A DNA stretch of 64,000 nucleotides from Pandoraea sp. PE-S2T-3 (GCF_002179965.1 NZ_NGUQ01000018.1:62001-126000), one strand, 5' to 3'. Positions 26,527-37,688 are shown, numbered from the stretch's first letter. Notes: generated from the letters alone by a model not told the origin. Made by a program: numbers and translations.

Positions 26527-28863
26527 TCAGGCTTTCAGATAGTCTTCTCGCGCACCGAGCCAGCGCTCCAGATGCGCCGCCACGGCGCCCGGATGCGAAG
26601 CCAGCAGTTGCTCGGCGGCTTCCTGCGCGCCGGGAATCATCCAGCCGTCTTCGTTCAGATCGACGAAGCGCAGCATCGCGGCACCCGATTGCCGCGCCCC
26701 GAGAAACTCCCCGGGACCGCGAATTTCGAGGTCGCGACGCGCAATGACGAAGCCGTCGGTCGTCTCGCGCATCGTTTGCAGGCGCGCCTTCGCGCCCATC
26801 GACAACGGCGACGCATACATCAGCAAACACACCGATTCGGCGGAACCCCGCCCAACGCGCCCGCGCAACTGGTGCAACTGTGCGAGGCCGAAACGCTCGG
26901 CATGTTCAATCACCATCAGTGACGCGTTAGGCACATCCACACCCACTTCGATCACGGTCGTGGCTACCAGCAGATGCGTGTTGCCACGCGTGAAGTCCTC
27001 CATCACGGCCGCCTTCTCGGCCGGCGAGAGACGTCCGTGGACGAGGCCCACACGTAACTCGGGCAGCGCGACCATCAGTTGCGCATGGGTGTCGACGGCG
27101 GTCTGCAATTGCAGCGCCTCGCTTTCCTCGATGAGCGGACACACCCAGTAGACCTGACGCCCGGCCAGCGCCGCCGCACGCACACGGTCGACCACTTCGG
27201 CGCGCCGCGTGTCGCTGATCAGCTTGGTCACCACCGGGCTGCGGCCCGGCGGCAGTTCGTCAATCACGGAGACGTCGAGATCGGCGTAGTACGTCATGGC
27301 GAGCGTGCGCGGAATCGGCGTCGCACTCATCATCAACTGGTGCGGCATGGCGTTCGCGCCCATCCCCGCCGTCTGCATCTTGCTGCGCAACGCCAGACGC
27401 TGCGCAACACCGAAACGGTGCTGCTCGTCGACGACTGCCATACCGAGGCGCGCAAAAGTCACCGTGTCCTGAATGATCGCGTGCGTGCCGATGACGAGTT
27501 GCGCCTCGCCGCTGGCGACACGCGCCAACGCTTCACGCTTCTCTTTCGCCTTCATGCTGCCGGCGAGCCACGCGACCTGCACACCCAGCGGCGTCAGCCA
27601 CCCGGAGAGCTTGCGCAGATGTTGTTCGGCCAGAATTTCGGTCGGTGCCATGATCGCGGCCTGATATCCGGCGTCGATGGCTTGCGCTGCGGCGAGCGCG
27701 GCAATGATCGTCTTGCCGCTGCCCACGTCGCCTTGCAGCAAGCGCTGCATCGGGTGCGGTTCGGTCAGATCCGCGCGAATTTCCGCCCACACGCGCTGCT
27801 GCGCGCCGGTGAGCCGGAACGGCAGCGCCGCCTCGAAGCGTTCGAGCAGGCCGCCGGGGACGTGCTTGCCAAGCGAAGGCGCCGCCAGTCGGCGACGTGC
27901 GGCCTGTGCCCGCTTGAGCGAGAGTTGCTGCGCCAGAAGCTCTTCACACTTGATGCGCAGCCATGCCGGGTGCGAGCGCTCCATGAGTGACGTCTCGGAG
28001 ACCTTCGGCGGCGGCGCATGAAGCAAGCGCACGGCGTCGGCGAGCGACGGCAGCGGATGGTCCGGCCCGATCGAGGCTTGCAGGAGCCCGGGCGGCAGCA
28101 GTTCCGGGAGCGGCGTGCGCTCCATGGCGTTATGAATGGCTTTGCGCAGATACGCCTGCGACAGACCGGCGGCGCTCGGATAGACCGGCGTGAGCGCTTC
28201 AGGCAGCGGCTGCGCGGCGTCGGACACCACGCGATACGACGGGTGCACCATCTCCAGACCGAAGAAGCCGCCGCGGACTTCGCCGCGCACACGCACGCGG
28301 GTGCCGACGGAAAGCTGTTTTTGCTGGCTGCCGTAGAAATTCAGAAAACGCAGCACTAATTCGTGCCCTTCGTCTTCGATGCGTACCAGCCATTGGCGTC
28401 GCGGACGGTAAGCGACGTCACTCGACGTGACCGTGCCTTCGACCTGCGCGAGTTCACTCGGCAGGACGTCACCGATCTTGCTCAGGCGCGTCTCGTCCTC
28501 ATACCGCATCGGCAGATGCAGAATCAGATCGATGTCACGCTTGAGGCCGAGTTTGGCCAGCTTGTCCGCACTGCCCTTGCGGGCGGCGCTGCTGCTGCCG
28601 GCAGCGGGCTTTTCGGAAGATTTTGAAGACGCTTTTTTGGCGGCGCTTTTGGTGCTGTTTTTGGCCGATGCGCCAGCCGCGGCATCGTCGTTGGCGGAGA
28701 CACCAGCCTTCGATTTCGCACCGCGCTTCGTGACGGCTTTGCCCCCGGTTTGCGCCGCGTCACCCCGTGCGGACGCGGCGCCGGTGGCAGTGCCATCGGC
28801 AGCATCGGCAAGGTCTACAAGGTCGGCGGCAGGCGCTGGGGCAGGCATTCGGCGTTCGGTCAT
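26527..28863 (-). CDS. recG: ATP-dependent DNA helicase RecG
   Basis: The 778-residue helicase remodels stalled replication forks and Holliday junctions. A wedge/OB domain precedes the helicase, whose Walker A is LLQGDVGSGKTIIA, with MAVVDEQHRFGV as motif II and QLRGRVGRGS in the C-terminal lobe. E. coli RecG has 693 residues; the excess is an N-terminal Ala/Ser/Lys-rich, disordered region of about 95 residues (KKASSKSSEKPAAGSS). ATG 28863 is chosen over 28899, and the true start could lie further in. It is divergent from queA across 100 bases. Confidence 0.95.
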   Translation of the reverse strand: MTERRMPAPAPAADLVDLADAADGTATGAASARGDAAQTGGKAVTKRGAKSKAGVSANDDAAAGASAKNSTKSAAKKASSKSSEKPAAGSSSAARKGSADKLAKLGLKRDIDLILHLPMRYEDETRLSKIGDVLPSELAQVEGTVTSSDVAYRPRRQWLVRIEDEGHELVLRFLNFYGSQQKQLSVGTRVRVRGEVRGGFFGLEMVHPSYRVVSDAAQPLPEALTPVYPSAAGLSQAYLRKAIHNAMERTPLPELLPPGLLQASIGPDHPLPSLADAVRLLHAPPPKVSETSLMERSHPAWLRIKCEELLAQQLSLKRAQAARRRLAAPSLGKHVPGGLLERFEAALPFRLTGAQQRVWAEIRADLTEPHPMQRLLQGDVGSGKTIIAALAAAQAIDAGYQAAIMAPTEILAEQHLRKLSGWLTPLGVQVAWLAGSMKAKEKREALARVASGEAQLVIGTHAIIQDTVTFARLGMAVVDEQHRFGVAQRLALRSKMQTAGMGANAMPHQLMMSATPIPRTLAMTYYADLDVSVIDELPPGRSPVVTKLISDTRRAEVVDRVRAAALAGRQVYWVCPLIEESEALQLQTAVDTHAQLMVALPELRVGLVHGRLSPAEKAAVMEDFTRGNTHLLVATTVIEVGVDVPNASLMVIEHAERFGLAQLHQLRGRVGRGSAESVCLLMYASPLSMGAKARLQTMRETTDGFVIARRDLEIRGPGEFLGARQSGAAMLRFVDLNEDGWMIPGAQEAAEQLLASHPGAVAAHLERWLGAREDYLKA

Positions 28864-28963
28864 GCAGTCGCGGCGTCGGGCGTTCGCCCTCGGGTGCACG
28901 CCTTATCGGCAAGCCATCGGACGAACCAAGTAAAATGTCGGTTGCTACGCATTGTAAACGCTG

Positions 28964-30046
28964 ATGTATACCCTTTCCGATTTCGATTTCGACCTGCCGC
29001 CCGAACTGATCGCGCAGACCGCGCTCGCCGAGCGCTCCGCCAGCCGCCTGCTGGAGGTCGACGGCAGCGTCACGCCGCCGCATCTCTACGACCGCCGCTT
29101 TGCCGACCTGCCGGGCCTGCTGGCACCGGGCGACCTGCTGGTGTTCAACGATACCCGCGTCATCAAGGCCCGCCTGTTCGGCCAGAAAGCGAGCGGCGGC
29201 AAGATCGAAGTGCTCGTCGAGCGTGTGATCGACAGCACCACGGTGCTCGCCCAGATCCGCGCCAGCAAGAGCCCGGGCCCCGGCACCGTCCTGCGGCTGG
29301 CCGACGCCTTCGAAGTCACCGTCGGCGAGCGCGTCGACCAGTTCTACACCCTGCATTTCCCGAGCGACTGCTACCCATTGCTGGAAACTTACGGCCGCCT
29401 GCCGTTGCCGCCGTATATCGCTCACGAAGCCGATGCGGGTGACGAGACCCGCTACCAGACCGTCTACGCCCGTAACCCGGGCGCTGTGGCCGCACCGACC
29501 GCCGGCCTGCACTTCGACGATGCCCTGTTCGAACGCCTCGACGCGCTGGGCGTGCAGCGCGCCACGCTCACGCTGCACGTGGGCGCAGGCACCTTCCAGC
29601 CGGTGCGCGTGGAGAATCTCGGCGAGCACAAGATGCACTCGGAGTGGTACGAAATCACGCCCGAACTGGTCGATGCGATTGCCGCCACCCGGGCACGCGG
29701 CGGCCGCGTGATCGCGGTCGGCACAACGTCGATGCGCGCGCTGGAGTCTGCCGCACAGGCGACGTTGGCTGCGGGCGGTGAGGCGGGTACGCTACGCGCG
29801 GGCAGCACTGAGACCGACATCTTCATCACGCCGGGTTACCGCTTCCAGCTGGTCGACCGGATGATCACCAATTTCCACCTGCCCAAGTCGACGCTGCTCA
29901 TGCTCGTGTCGGCGTTCTCGGGCATGGAGACGATCCGCGCGGCCTACCGTCATGCGATCGAACAGCGCTACCGCTTCTTCAGCTACGGCGACGCGATGAT
30001 CCTGTCGCGCGTGGAAATGCACGAGGCACCGAAGGCCGCGGCTTGA
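28964..30046 (+). CDS. queA: S-adenosylmethionine:tRNA ribosyltransferase-isomerase
   Basis: The 360-residue cytoplasmic enzyme makes epoxyqueuosine in tRNA from preQ1. Family blocks are [17 protein letters not shown] at the start, [16 protein letters not shown] and, near the end, [20 protein letters not shown]. It normally sits directly before tgt; here an exported metallo-hydrolase gene intervenes. The queA-tgt-yajC-secDF order is otherwise canonical. Confidence 0.97.
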   Translation: MYTLSDFDFDLPPELIAQTALAERSASRLLEVDGSVTPPHLYDRRFADLPGLLAPGDLLVFNDTRVIKARLFGQKASGGKIEVLVERVIDSTTVLAQIRASKSPGPGTVLRLADAFEVTVGERVDQFYTLHFPSDCYPLLETYGRLPLPPYIAHEADAGDETRYQTVYARNPGAVAAPTAGLHFDDALFERLDALGVQRATLTLHVGAGTFQPVRVENLGEHKMHSEWYEITPELVDAIAATRARGGRVIAVGTTSMRALESAAQATLAAGGEAGTLRAGSTETDIFITPGYRFQLVDRMITNFHLPKSTLLMLVSAFSGMETIRAAYRHAIEQRYRFFSYGDAMILSRVEMHEAPKAAA

Positions 30047-30183
30047 TGGTAGGGCTGGGACGCCACCCTAACCCCTGATAGGACGGCATCCCAAAACGGC
30101 CGATTGTGACTCGCAGAGCGTTACGTCGGCCACATCCCCGGAGGCACACTGCGACACGCTCGTTCGCACCTCCGGAGTCTTTC

Positions 30184-31320
30184 ATGCCAGCCCCTGCTTC
30201 TTGCTCTTCGCTGCATTTGCGGCATTCCTCGTACACCACTTGTTTCTCCCATCACCGTCGTTCTCGCCAGCGCTCGCTCGCAAGCGTTCTCGCTAGCGTC
30301 GCCGCCAGCGTCGCGGTGGCGGTCACGATGACGGTCGGACTGATGGTCGCGTTATGCGGTCCTGCCAACGCGTCCGTGGCCGGGGCGCACCTTCCTGCCC
30401 CCGCATCCACACCGGCAACGCCATCGGCGCCTTGTCCGTCCACCTCCGCGCTCGACGGACAAGGCTTTGCCATCGAACGCCTCGATGAACACCACTACGC
30501 CATCCATGAGCCGGGGTACTGGCAGCGCAACGTCGCGTATCTGATCGTCGGGAGTGAACGCGCCCTGTTGTTCGACCCGGGCGGCAGCGCCGGCAAGGAT
30601 ATTCGCCGCGCGATTGCGCACCTGACGGACAAGCCGATTCTGGTACTCCCGTCGCATTTGCATTTCGACCACATCGGTGGTCTTAAGCACTTCGATGACA
30701 TTGCCCTCATCGACCTGCCCTTCACCCGCCAGCTCATCGGCGACGACGGCCGCGTGCGGGTGCCCGCAGAGATACACCTCGGCAAGCGCGAAGGCTTTGA
30801 TCCGCCCCCGTTTCGCGTGACCCAGTGGCTCGCCCCGGGGCATGCAATCGAACTCGGCGGCCTGACACTCGATGTGCTCTCCCTGCCCGGCCATAGCGCC
30901 GACTCCACCGCGCTGATCGAGCGCAACGGCAATCGCATCTGGACCGGCGATCATCTCTACGCGGGGGAGTTGCTGGCACATCTTCCCGGCAGTGACGTGA
31001 AGCAGTACCTCGTCTCACACCGCAAGCTGCTGGAATACGTAGACACCAATACGCGGATCTTCGGTGGACACAATGGCGTGCCGGCTCACTGCGATCGCAA
31101 CGAAAGCACCGGTCCCAATGCTGGCGAAGACATCGCCGTCACCGTGCTGCGCCGGGGCGATGCCTTTGCATTCGCCGAAGCGCTTGAGCGGGCGGTCGTT
31201 CGCGAGGACGACACCACGGGCGGAACGCCCATGGAAGATGCGTTCGGGCGCGGTGTGCGCTACCCCATCAACGAGCGTATGACGCTTATCGAACCGGCAA
31301 GGCCCGAGCCGGTACAATAG
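30184..31320 (+). CDS. Exported metallo-beta-lactamase-fold hydrolase
   Basis: The 378-residue protein has a basic N-terminus and a hydrophobic stretch at about residues 40-60 (AVTMTVGLMVALCG) ending in Ala-rich sequence, consistent with an export signal. The MBL domain has SHLHFDHIGG (HxHxDH), a later LPGHSADST and a GGHNG near residue 300, giving the metal ligands of glyoxalase-II-like hydrolases. The substrate is unknown. It lies between queA and tgt. An inverted repeat, CCGGAGG/CCTCCGG (30138-30175), overlaps its ribosome site. Confidence 0.82.
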   Translation: MPAPASCSSLHLRHSSYTTCFSHHRRSRQRSLASVLASVAASVAVAVTMTVGLMVALCGPANASVAGAHLPAPASTPATPSAPCPSTSALDGQGFAIERLDEHHYAIHEPGYWQRNVAYLIVGSERALLFDPGGSAGKDIRRAIAHLTDKPILVLPSHLHFDHIGGLKHFDDIALIDLPFTRQLIGDDGRVRVPAEIHLGKREGFDPPPFRVTQWLAPGHAIELGGLTLDVLSLPGHSADSTALIERNGNRIWTGDHLYAGELLAHLPGSDVKQYLVSHRKLLEYVDTNTRIFGGHNGVPAHCDRNESTGPNAGEDIAVTVLRRGDAFAFAEALERAVVREDDTTGGTPMEDAFGRGVRYPINERMTLIEPARPEPVQ

Positions 31321-32541
<1,221 letters not shown>

Positions 32542-32709
32542 CGGCCGGCGCCTGAGGCTCAGGCACCGAATCCCCGGGGGAATGGGGTCGGGCGGTGGTA
32601 AAATGCCGGGCTTGGATCCTGCATCCTCGCACCGAAACACATGCCGCGCGTGACCGGATATTCGGCCACACGCGGCTTTTACACGTCTTACACATAAGGA
32701 GAACCGAAC

Positions 32710-33036
32710 GTGCTGATTTCAGAAGCCTTCGCCCAGACGGCTGGCGCCGCCAGCTCGACCAGCAACCTGATGAGCTTCCTGCCGCTCGTACTGATGTTCG
32801 TGGTGCTGTACTTCATCATGATCCGTCCGCAGATGAAGCGTCAGAAAGAAACCCGCAACATGCTGGCAGCGCTCGCCAAGGGCGACGAAGTCGTGACCTC
32901 GGGCGGCCTCGCCGGTCGTATCTCGAAGGTCGGTGAGACCTTCGTGACCGTTGAGATCGCCGAGAACGTCGAGATCAACGTGCAAAAGGGCGCTATCACG
33001 ACCCTGCTGCCGAAGGGCACCATCAAGGCGCTCTGA
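32710..33036 (+). CDS. yajC: Sec translocase accessory protein YajC
   Basis: The 108-residue protein starts with GTG 32710 after an AAGGAG site. One membrane segment (LPLVLMFVVLYFIMIRPQMKR) is followed by a small soluble domain (GDEVVTSGGLAGRISKV). It associates with SecD-SecF. It is separated from secD by 137 bases that hold a strong hairpin. Confidence 0.96.
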   Translation: MLISEAFAQTAGAASSTSNLMSFLPLVLMFVVLYFIMIRPQMKRQKETRNMLAALAKGDEVVTSGGLAGRISKVGETFVTVEIAENVEINVQKGAITTLLPKGTIKAL

Positions 33037-33080
33037 TCCTTCGCGCAACCGCACGCGGCCGCCATATCCGGCGGCCGCAG

Positions 33081-33124
33081 CGCATGGCGGTACCCGCCCT
33101 TCGGGGCACCGGTACCGCCATGCG
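33081..33124. promoter_or_regulatory. Strong hairpin between yajC and secD
   Basis: CGCATGGCGGTACC (33081-33094) and GGTACCGCCATGCG (33111-33124) form a perfect 14-bp stem. The 16-base loop holds a further GCCC/GGGC stem. No T run follows, so it is more likely an mRNA stability or processing element than a terminator. Confidence 0.7.
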
Positions 33125-33173
33125 TCCGGTCTGAAGCACGGTTTGCCACGAGGCATCACCCTAGCCCGCCGCT

Positions 33174-35066
33174 ATGAATCGCTATCCTCTCTGGAAATAC
33201 ATCGTCATTCTGGTGGCTCTTGCCATCGGGGTGCTCTACACGCTGCCGAACCTGTTCGGTGAAACACCCGCGGTACAGATTTCCAGCGTCAAGGCGACCG
33301 TCAAGGTCGACCCCTCGACGCTCGCGCGCGCTGAAGACGCGCTCAAGGCGCAGAACATTACCTATCAAGGGGCAGTGTTCGACAGCACCGGTAGCAACCC
33401 GAGCGTGCGTATCCGCTTCTCGGATACCGACACGCAACTGCGCGCCAAGGATCTTCTCCAGACGTCGCTGAACGCCGACCCCACCGACCCGACCTATGTC
33501 GTCGCGCTGAACCTGCTCTCGGCTTCGCCCTCGTGGCTGACCAAGATGCACGCGCTGCCGATGTATCTCGGTCTCGACCTGCGTGGCGGTGTGCACTTTC
33601 TGTTGCAAGTGGACATGGCCGGCGCCATCACGAAGCGTCTCGACGCTTCGGCCGCCGACGCCCGTGCCCTGCTGCGCGACAAGAACGTCCGCCACAACGG
33701 CGTGACGCGCACGGACAGCGGCATCGAAGTCGCCTTCACGAGTCAGGATGAAGCCGATCGCGCCCGCGGCGTGCTCGCCGATGGCCTGCCCGATCTCACC
33801 TACACCACGCAAGCCGGTCCCAACGGAACGTTCAAGGTCGTGGGTGCGTTCACCGAAGCGGCACGCCGCGCGGTGCAGGACAACGCCGTCAAGCAGAACA
33901 TCGTCACGCTGCATAACCGCGTGAACGAACTCGGCGTGGCTGAGCCGGTGATCCAGCAGGAAGGCCCGGACCGTATCGTCGTGCAATTGCCGGGCGTGCA
34001 GGACACCGCCAAGGCGAAGGACATCATCGGCCGTACGGCAACGCTCGAAGCCCGTCTGGCAGACCCGGACGCGCCGCGTCTCGTAACCGCCGACACGCCG
34101 GTGCCGCCGCAGGACGAACTGTTCCTGCATGGCAATGGCGCGCCGGTGCTGCTCAAGCGTTCGGTGATCTTCAGCGGCGATCGCATCACCAGCGCCGCCG
34201 CCGGCTTCGACGATCACCAGCAACCGTCGGTGAACATCAAGCTCGACGCCGCCGGTGGCCGTGTGCTGCGCGACGTGTCGCGCGACAACATCGGCAAGCC
34301 GATGGCCATCGTGCTGTTCGAAAAGGGCAAGGGCGAAGTGCTGACGGTGGCGAACATCCGCAGCGAACTGGGTCAGAGCTTCCAGATCACCGGCATGGGC
34401 TCGGCACAGGGTGCCAACGATCTGGCGCTGCTGCTGCGCGCCGGTTCGCTGGCTGCGCCGATGGAAATCATCGAAGAACGTACGATCGGCCCGAGCCTCG
34501 GTGCCGATAACGTGCAAAAGGGTGTGGATTCGGTGCTGTACGGCCTGATCGCCATCGCCCTGTTCATGATGATGTACTACATGCTGTTCGGCGTGTTCTC
34601 GGTGATCGCCCTGCTGTTCAACCTGCTGCTGCTCGTCGCCATGCTGTCGCTGTTGCAGGCCACGCTCACGCTGCCGGGTATTGCCGCTATCGCGCTCACG
34701 CTCGGTATGGCCATCGACGCCAACGTGCTGATCAACGAGCGGATTCGTGAAGAACTGCGGGCCGGCGCTTCGGCGCAAAAGGCCATTTCGCTGGGCTTCG
34801 AACATGCCTGGGCCACGATTCTGGACTCGAACGTGACCACGCTGATCGCCGGTCTGGCGCTGCTGGCCTTCGGTTCGGGCCCGGTGCGCGCGTTTGCCGT
34901 GGTGCACTGCCTGGGTATCCTGACCTCGATGTTCTCTGCCGTGTTCTTCTCGCGCGGCCTGGTCAACCTGTGGTACGGCGGCCGTCGCAAGCTCAAATCG
35001 CTGGCGATCGGTCAAGTCTGGCGCCCGGACGGTGCGAAGAACGCACCCGACGCAGGCGAGCAATAA
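33174..35066 (+). CDS. secD: Protein translocase subunit SecD
   Basis: The 630-residue inner-membrane protein uses proton-motive force to help pull proteins through SecYEG. It has an N-terminal membrane segment, a large periplasmic region with LGLDLRGGVHFLLQVD, and five C-terminal membrane segments containing AIALTLGMAIDANVLINERI. It is followed by secF after 24 bases. Confidence 0.97.
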   Translation: MNRYPLWKYIVILVALAIGVLYTLPNLFGETPAVQISSVKATVKVDPSTLARAEDALKAQNITYQGAVFDSTGSNPSVRIRFSDTDTQLRAKDLLQTSLNADPTDPTYVVALNLLSASPSWLTKMHALPMYLGLDLRGGVHFLLQVDMAGAITKRLDASAADARALLRDKNVRHNGVTRTDSGIEVAFTSQDEADRARGVLADGLPDLTYTTQAGPNGTFKVVGAFTEAARRAVQDNAVKQNIVTLHNRVNELGVAEPVIQQEGPDRIVVQLPGVQDTAKAKDIIGRTATLEARLADPDAPRLVTADTPVPPQDELFLHGNGAPVLLKRSVIFSGDRITSAAAGFDDHQQPSVNIKLDAAGGRVLRDVSRDNIGKPMAIVLFEKGKGEVLTVANIRSELGQSFQITGMGSAQGANDLALLLRAGSLAAPMEIIEERTIGPSLGADNVQKGVDSVLYGLIAIALFMMMYYMLFGVFSVIALLFNLLLLVAMLSLLQATLTLPGIAAIALTLGMAIDANVLINERIREELRAGASAQKAISLGFEHAWATILDSNVTTLIAGLALLAFGSGPVRAFAVVHCLGILTSMFSAVFFSRGLVNLWYGGRRKLKSLAIGQVWRPDGAKNAPDAGEQ

Positions 35067-35090
35067 CCGCAGGCGCGAGAGGAAACAGTC

Positions 35091-36068
35091 ATGGAATTTT
35101 TCCGTATCAAGAAAGACGTGCCGTTCATGCGGCATGCCCTGATCTTCAACGTTATTTCGGCGCTGACATTTGTCGCGGCCGTGTTCTTCCTGCTCACACG
35201 CGGTCTGCATCTGTCGATCGAGTTCACGGGCGGGACGGTCATGGAAGTGGCCTACACGCAAGCGGCCGATCTCGAGAAGATTCGCGGCGAAGTCGGCAAG
35301 CTGGGCTATCGCGACGTGCAGGTGCAGAGTTTCGGCACCTCGCGCGACGTGATGATCCGTCTGCCGATTCAGACCGGCACGGACGGCAAGCAAGTCACCA
35401 GCGCCCAGCAGAGCGACGCCGTCATGAGCGCGCTCAAGGCTGACGCGCCTGACGTGCAACTGCGCCGGGTGGAATTCGTCGGCCCGCAGATCGGCCACGA
35501 GCTCTTTACCGACGGGTTGCTGGCGCTGACGTTCGTGGTGGTCGGCATCATCATCTACCTGTCGTTCCGCTTCGAATGGAAATTCGCAGTGGCCGGCGTG
35601 ATCGCCAACTTGCACGACGTGGTGATCATTCTCGGCTTCTTCGCGTACTTCCAGTGGGAGTTCTCGCTGGCGGTGCTTGCGGGGGTGCTGGCGGTGCTCG
35701 GCTACTCGGTGAACGAATCGGTCGTTATCTTCGACCGGATTCGCGAGACCTTCCGCAAGATGCGCAAGGCCACCGTGCAGGAAGTGATCGATCACGCCAT
35801 TACGACGACCATGTCGCGTACGATCATCACCCACGCCAGTACGGAAATGATGGTGCTGTCGATGTTCTTCTTCGGCGGCCAGACGCTGCACTACTTCGCA
35901 CTGGCACTGACCGTGGGTATTCTGTTCGGTATCTACTCGTCGGTGTTCGTGGCAGCAGCGCTTGCGATGTGGTTCGGCGTGAAGCGCGAAGACCTCATCA
36001 AGCACAACAGCAAGGACGAAGAAGAAGGTTCCGATCGTAACGATCCGAACTTTGGCGCACGCGTCTGA
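35091..36068 (+). CDS. secF: Protein translocase subunit SecF
   Basis: The 325-residue membrane partner of SecD has the family motifs LSIEFTGGTVMEV, NLHDVVIILGFF and GYSVNESVVIFDRIRETFRK. The C-terminal tail is acidic and polar (NSKDEEEGSDRND). It has an AGAGGAAA site before ATG 35091. A terminator follows, ending the yajC-secD-secF unit. Confidence 0.97.
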   Translation: MEFFRIKKDVPFMRHALIFNVISALTFVAAVFFLLTRGLHLSIEFTGGTVMEVAYTQAADLEKIRGEVGKLGYRDVQVQSFGTSRDVMIRLPIQTGTDGKQVTSAQQSDAVMSALKADAPDVQLRRVEFVGPQIGHELFTDGLLALTFVVVGIIIYLSFRFEWKFAVAGVIANLHDVVIILGFFAYFQWEFSLAVLAGVLAVLGYSVNESVVIFDRIRETFRKMRKATVQEVIDHAITTTMSRTIITHASTEMMVLSMFFFGGQTLHYFALALTVGILFGIYSSVFVAAALAMWFGVKREDLIKHNSKDEEEGSDRNDPNFGARV

Positions 36069-36099
36069 CCGGCTTGCGTTGCCGTTTGTCACTTGTCTG

Positions 36100-36132
36100 A
36101 AAAAACCGCCGGCCTGTCCGGCGGTTTTTTTT
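36100..36132 (+). terminator. Rho-independent terminator after secF
   Basis: AAAAACCGCCGG and CCGGCGGTTTTT arms surround a short CCTGT-type loop, followed by more T. Strong. Confidence 0.9.
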
Positions 36133-36250
36133 CGCTTGCGTTCGTCGACCCGAATGTCGAACCCAATACGTGCGCGCGCAACGGGCTTGCGGTAATCTCG
36201 CGAGATTCGTCGCTTACGACTATCTACAACATTCCCCGACATCCCTCGCC

Positions 36251-36937
36251 ATGAAGCCGATCCGCATCTGGGACCTGCCCACCCGTCTCTTCCACTGGTC
36301 GTTTGTCGTGCTGGCGGTCACCGCCTACGTCACCGCCAAGACCGGTGGCAACGCGATGATCTATCACTTCTGGTGCGGCTACGCGATTCTCGCGTTGCTG
36401 ATCTTCCGGCTGGTCTGGGGGCTCGTGGGCCCGCGTTATGCGCGTTTTTGCGACTTCATGACCGGTCCACGGACGTTTTTCCGGTCATTGCGCACGCCTG
36501 CTGCCACCGACGCGCGCTTTGCCGGGCACACGCCGCTCGGCGGACTGTCGGTCATTGCCATGCTGCTGTTCTTCGGCATTCAGGTCGTGCTTGGGCTGTT
36601 CTCGAACGACGACATTTTCAACGACGGCCCGCTCGTCAAGTTCATCGACAAGGACCTGAGCGACACGCTCACCGGCTGGCACCAGCTCAACCAGTGGGTA
36701 CTGATCGGGCTGGTGGTGCTGCATGTGCTGGCGATTCTCTACTATCGCTTCGGCAAGAAGAAAGACCTGATCACGCCCATGATCGTCGGCGACAAGCCGC
36801 TCGCCACGCCCGCCCGCCCTGCCCGCGACGACTGGCGCGTGCGCACCGGCGCGCTGGTGCTGATCGTGCTGGCGTCGGCGCTGGTGTACCGCATCGTCCA
36901 TCTCACGCCGGCTGTGGCTTCGCTGCCGTCGTACTGA
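36251..36937 (+). CDS. Cytochrome b561-type membrane protein
   Basis: The 228-residue inner-membrane protein has four core hydrophobic segments plus a C-terminal one. It starts MKPIRIWDLPTRLFHWSF, where the His near residue 16 is typical of b-type cytochromes of the Ni-Fe hydrogenase/b561 group. Further His residues (YHFWCGY, GWHQLNQWVLIGLVVLHV) would complete the haem ligands. It converges with a small c-type cytochrome gene that is a likely partner. ATG 36251 is chosen over 36170. Confidence 0.88.
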   Translation: MKPIRIWDLPTRLFHWSFVVLAVTAYVTAKTGGNAMIYHFWCGYAILALLIFRLVWGLVGPRYARFCDFMTGPRTFFRSLRTPAATDARFAGHTPLGGLSVIAMLLFFGIQVVLGLFSNDDIFNDGPLVKFIDKDLSDTLTGWHQLNQWVLIGLVVLHVLAILYYRFGKKKDLITPMIVGDKPLATPARPARDDWRVRTGALVLIVLASALVYRIVHLTPAVASLPSY

Positions 36938-36993
36938 TTTCACGGGGGCTTTGGCCGAAGTCTGTCCTCACATCGCCCAAGCGTCGTCATCAG

Positions 36994-37035
36994 ACAAAAA
37001 AAGACCGGTGCCCTCACGGGGACCGGTCTTTTTCT
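36994..37035. terminator. Bidirectional-looking terminator
   Basis: AAAAGACCGGT and ACCGGTCTTTT form an 11-bp stem, with T-rich sequence after it and an A-rich tract before it. It serves the cytochrome b561 gene and may also end the cytochrome c' gene on the other strand. Confidence 0.85.
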
Positions 37036-37096
37036 TTGGCAGCCTCAGCCGGCAAAAGCCGCCCCACACATGCCGCAAATCGGCTGACTGACTGAC

Positions 37097-37546
37097 TTAC
37101 TTCGCGCGGAAGTTGTCGTGGCAGCTCTTGCAGGTCTGTGCAGCGTCGCCGAAGGCTTTCTTGATCGACGCCAGATCACCGCCCTTGGCGACCGTGTTCA
37201 ATTGCGCCACGGCCGTTTCCATCTTCTCCTGCGCTTGCTGGAACTTCACCTTGTCGGTGAAGACTTCCGGCTTGGCCTTGCTCTTTGCCGTGGTCTGGCC
37301 GCCGTCGAATGCGGGCCACGGCAGCTTCGAGAGCGTGGCCACGAGTTCGGCGTTCTTGGCCACGTCGTCCTTGTTGAACGGCGCGTCACCCTTGACGACC
37401 GCACCGATGCGGCCGAAGTGGTTACCGAGCAGGAACAGGGCCGACTGGCGGTACTCCACAGCGTCGTCGGGCTTGGCGAACTGAGCGTGCGAGAGCGCCG
37501 GGACCAAAGCCGCGGCGAGGGTAGCGAGAGCAAGGGCGAGCTTCAT
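37097..37546 (-). CDS. Periplasmic cytochrome c'-type protein
   Basis: The 149-residue protein starts with a signal peptide (LALALATLAAALVPALSHA) and ends with the haem-attachment motif CKSCH in a helical four-bundle layout, as in class II cytochromes c (c'/c556). Its position opposite the b561-type gene suggests an electron-transfer pair. ATG 37546 is preferred over 37612. Confidence 0.9.
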   Translation of the reverse strand: MKLALALATLAAALVPALSHAQFAKPDDAVEYRQSALFLLGNHFGRIGAVVKGDAPFNKDDVAKNAELVATLSKLPWPAFDGGQTTAKSKAKPEVFTDKVKFQQAQEKMETAVAQLNTVAKGGDLASIKKAFGDAAQTCKSCHDNFRAK

Positions 37547-37613
37547 TTCAGGGGATTCTCCTTTTGAGTTATGCGGCCATGATACACATCTCGTCAGTAC
37601 CCCGTATGACATG

Positions 37614-37647
37614 CAAAAAGGGCCGCATCAGCGGCCCTTTTTGTTTG
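37614..37647 (-). terminator. Terminator after cytochrome c'/purB boundary
   Basis: CAAAAAGGGCCGC and GCGGCCCTTTTTG arms flank a four-base loop, ATCA. The T runs on both strands would allow termination either way. On the minus strand it ends purB. Confidence 0.85.
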
Positions 37648-37688
37648 CAGCGAACGACGTGTCAAACACGTCGGATACATCAGATGCG

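Noticed and set aside
23649-26747. Open frame of about 1,032 codons on the plus strand
   Set aside because: It runs antisense to the catalase and oxyR genes and has no recognisable domain.
33156-36242. Open frame of about 1,028 codons on the minus strand across secD-secF
   Set aside because: It is antisense to two unmistakable genes, is rich in Arg/His/Gln with no domain, and reflects GC-rich third positions.
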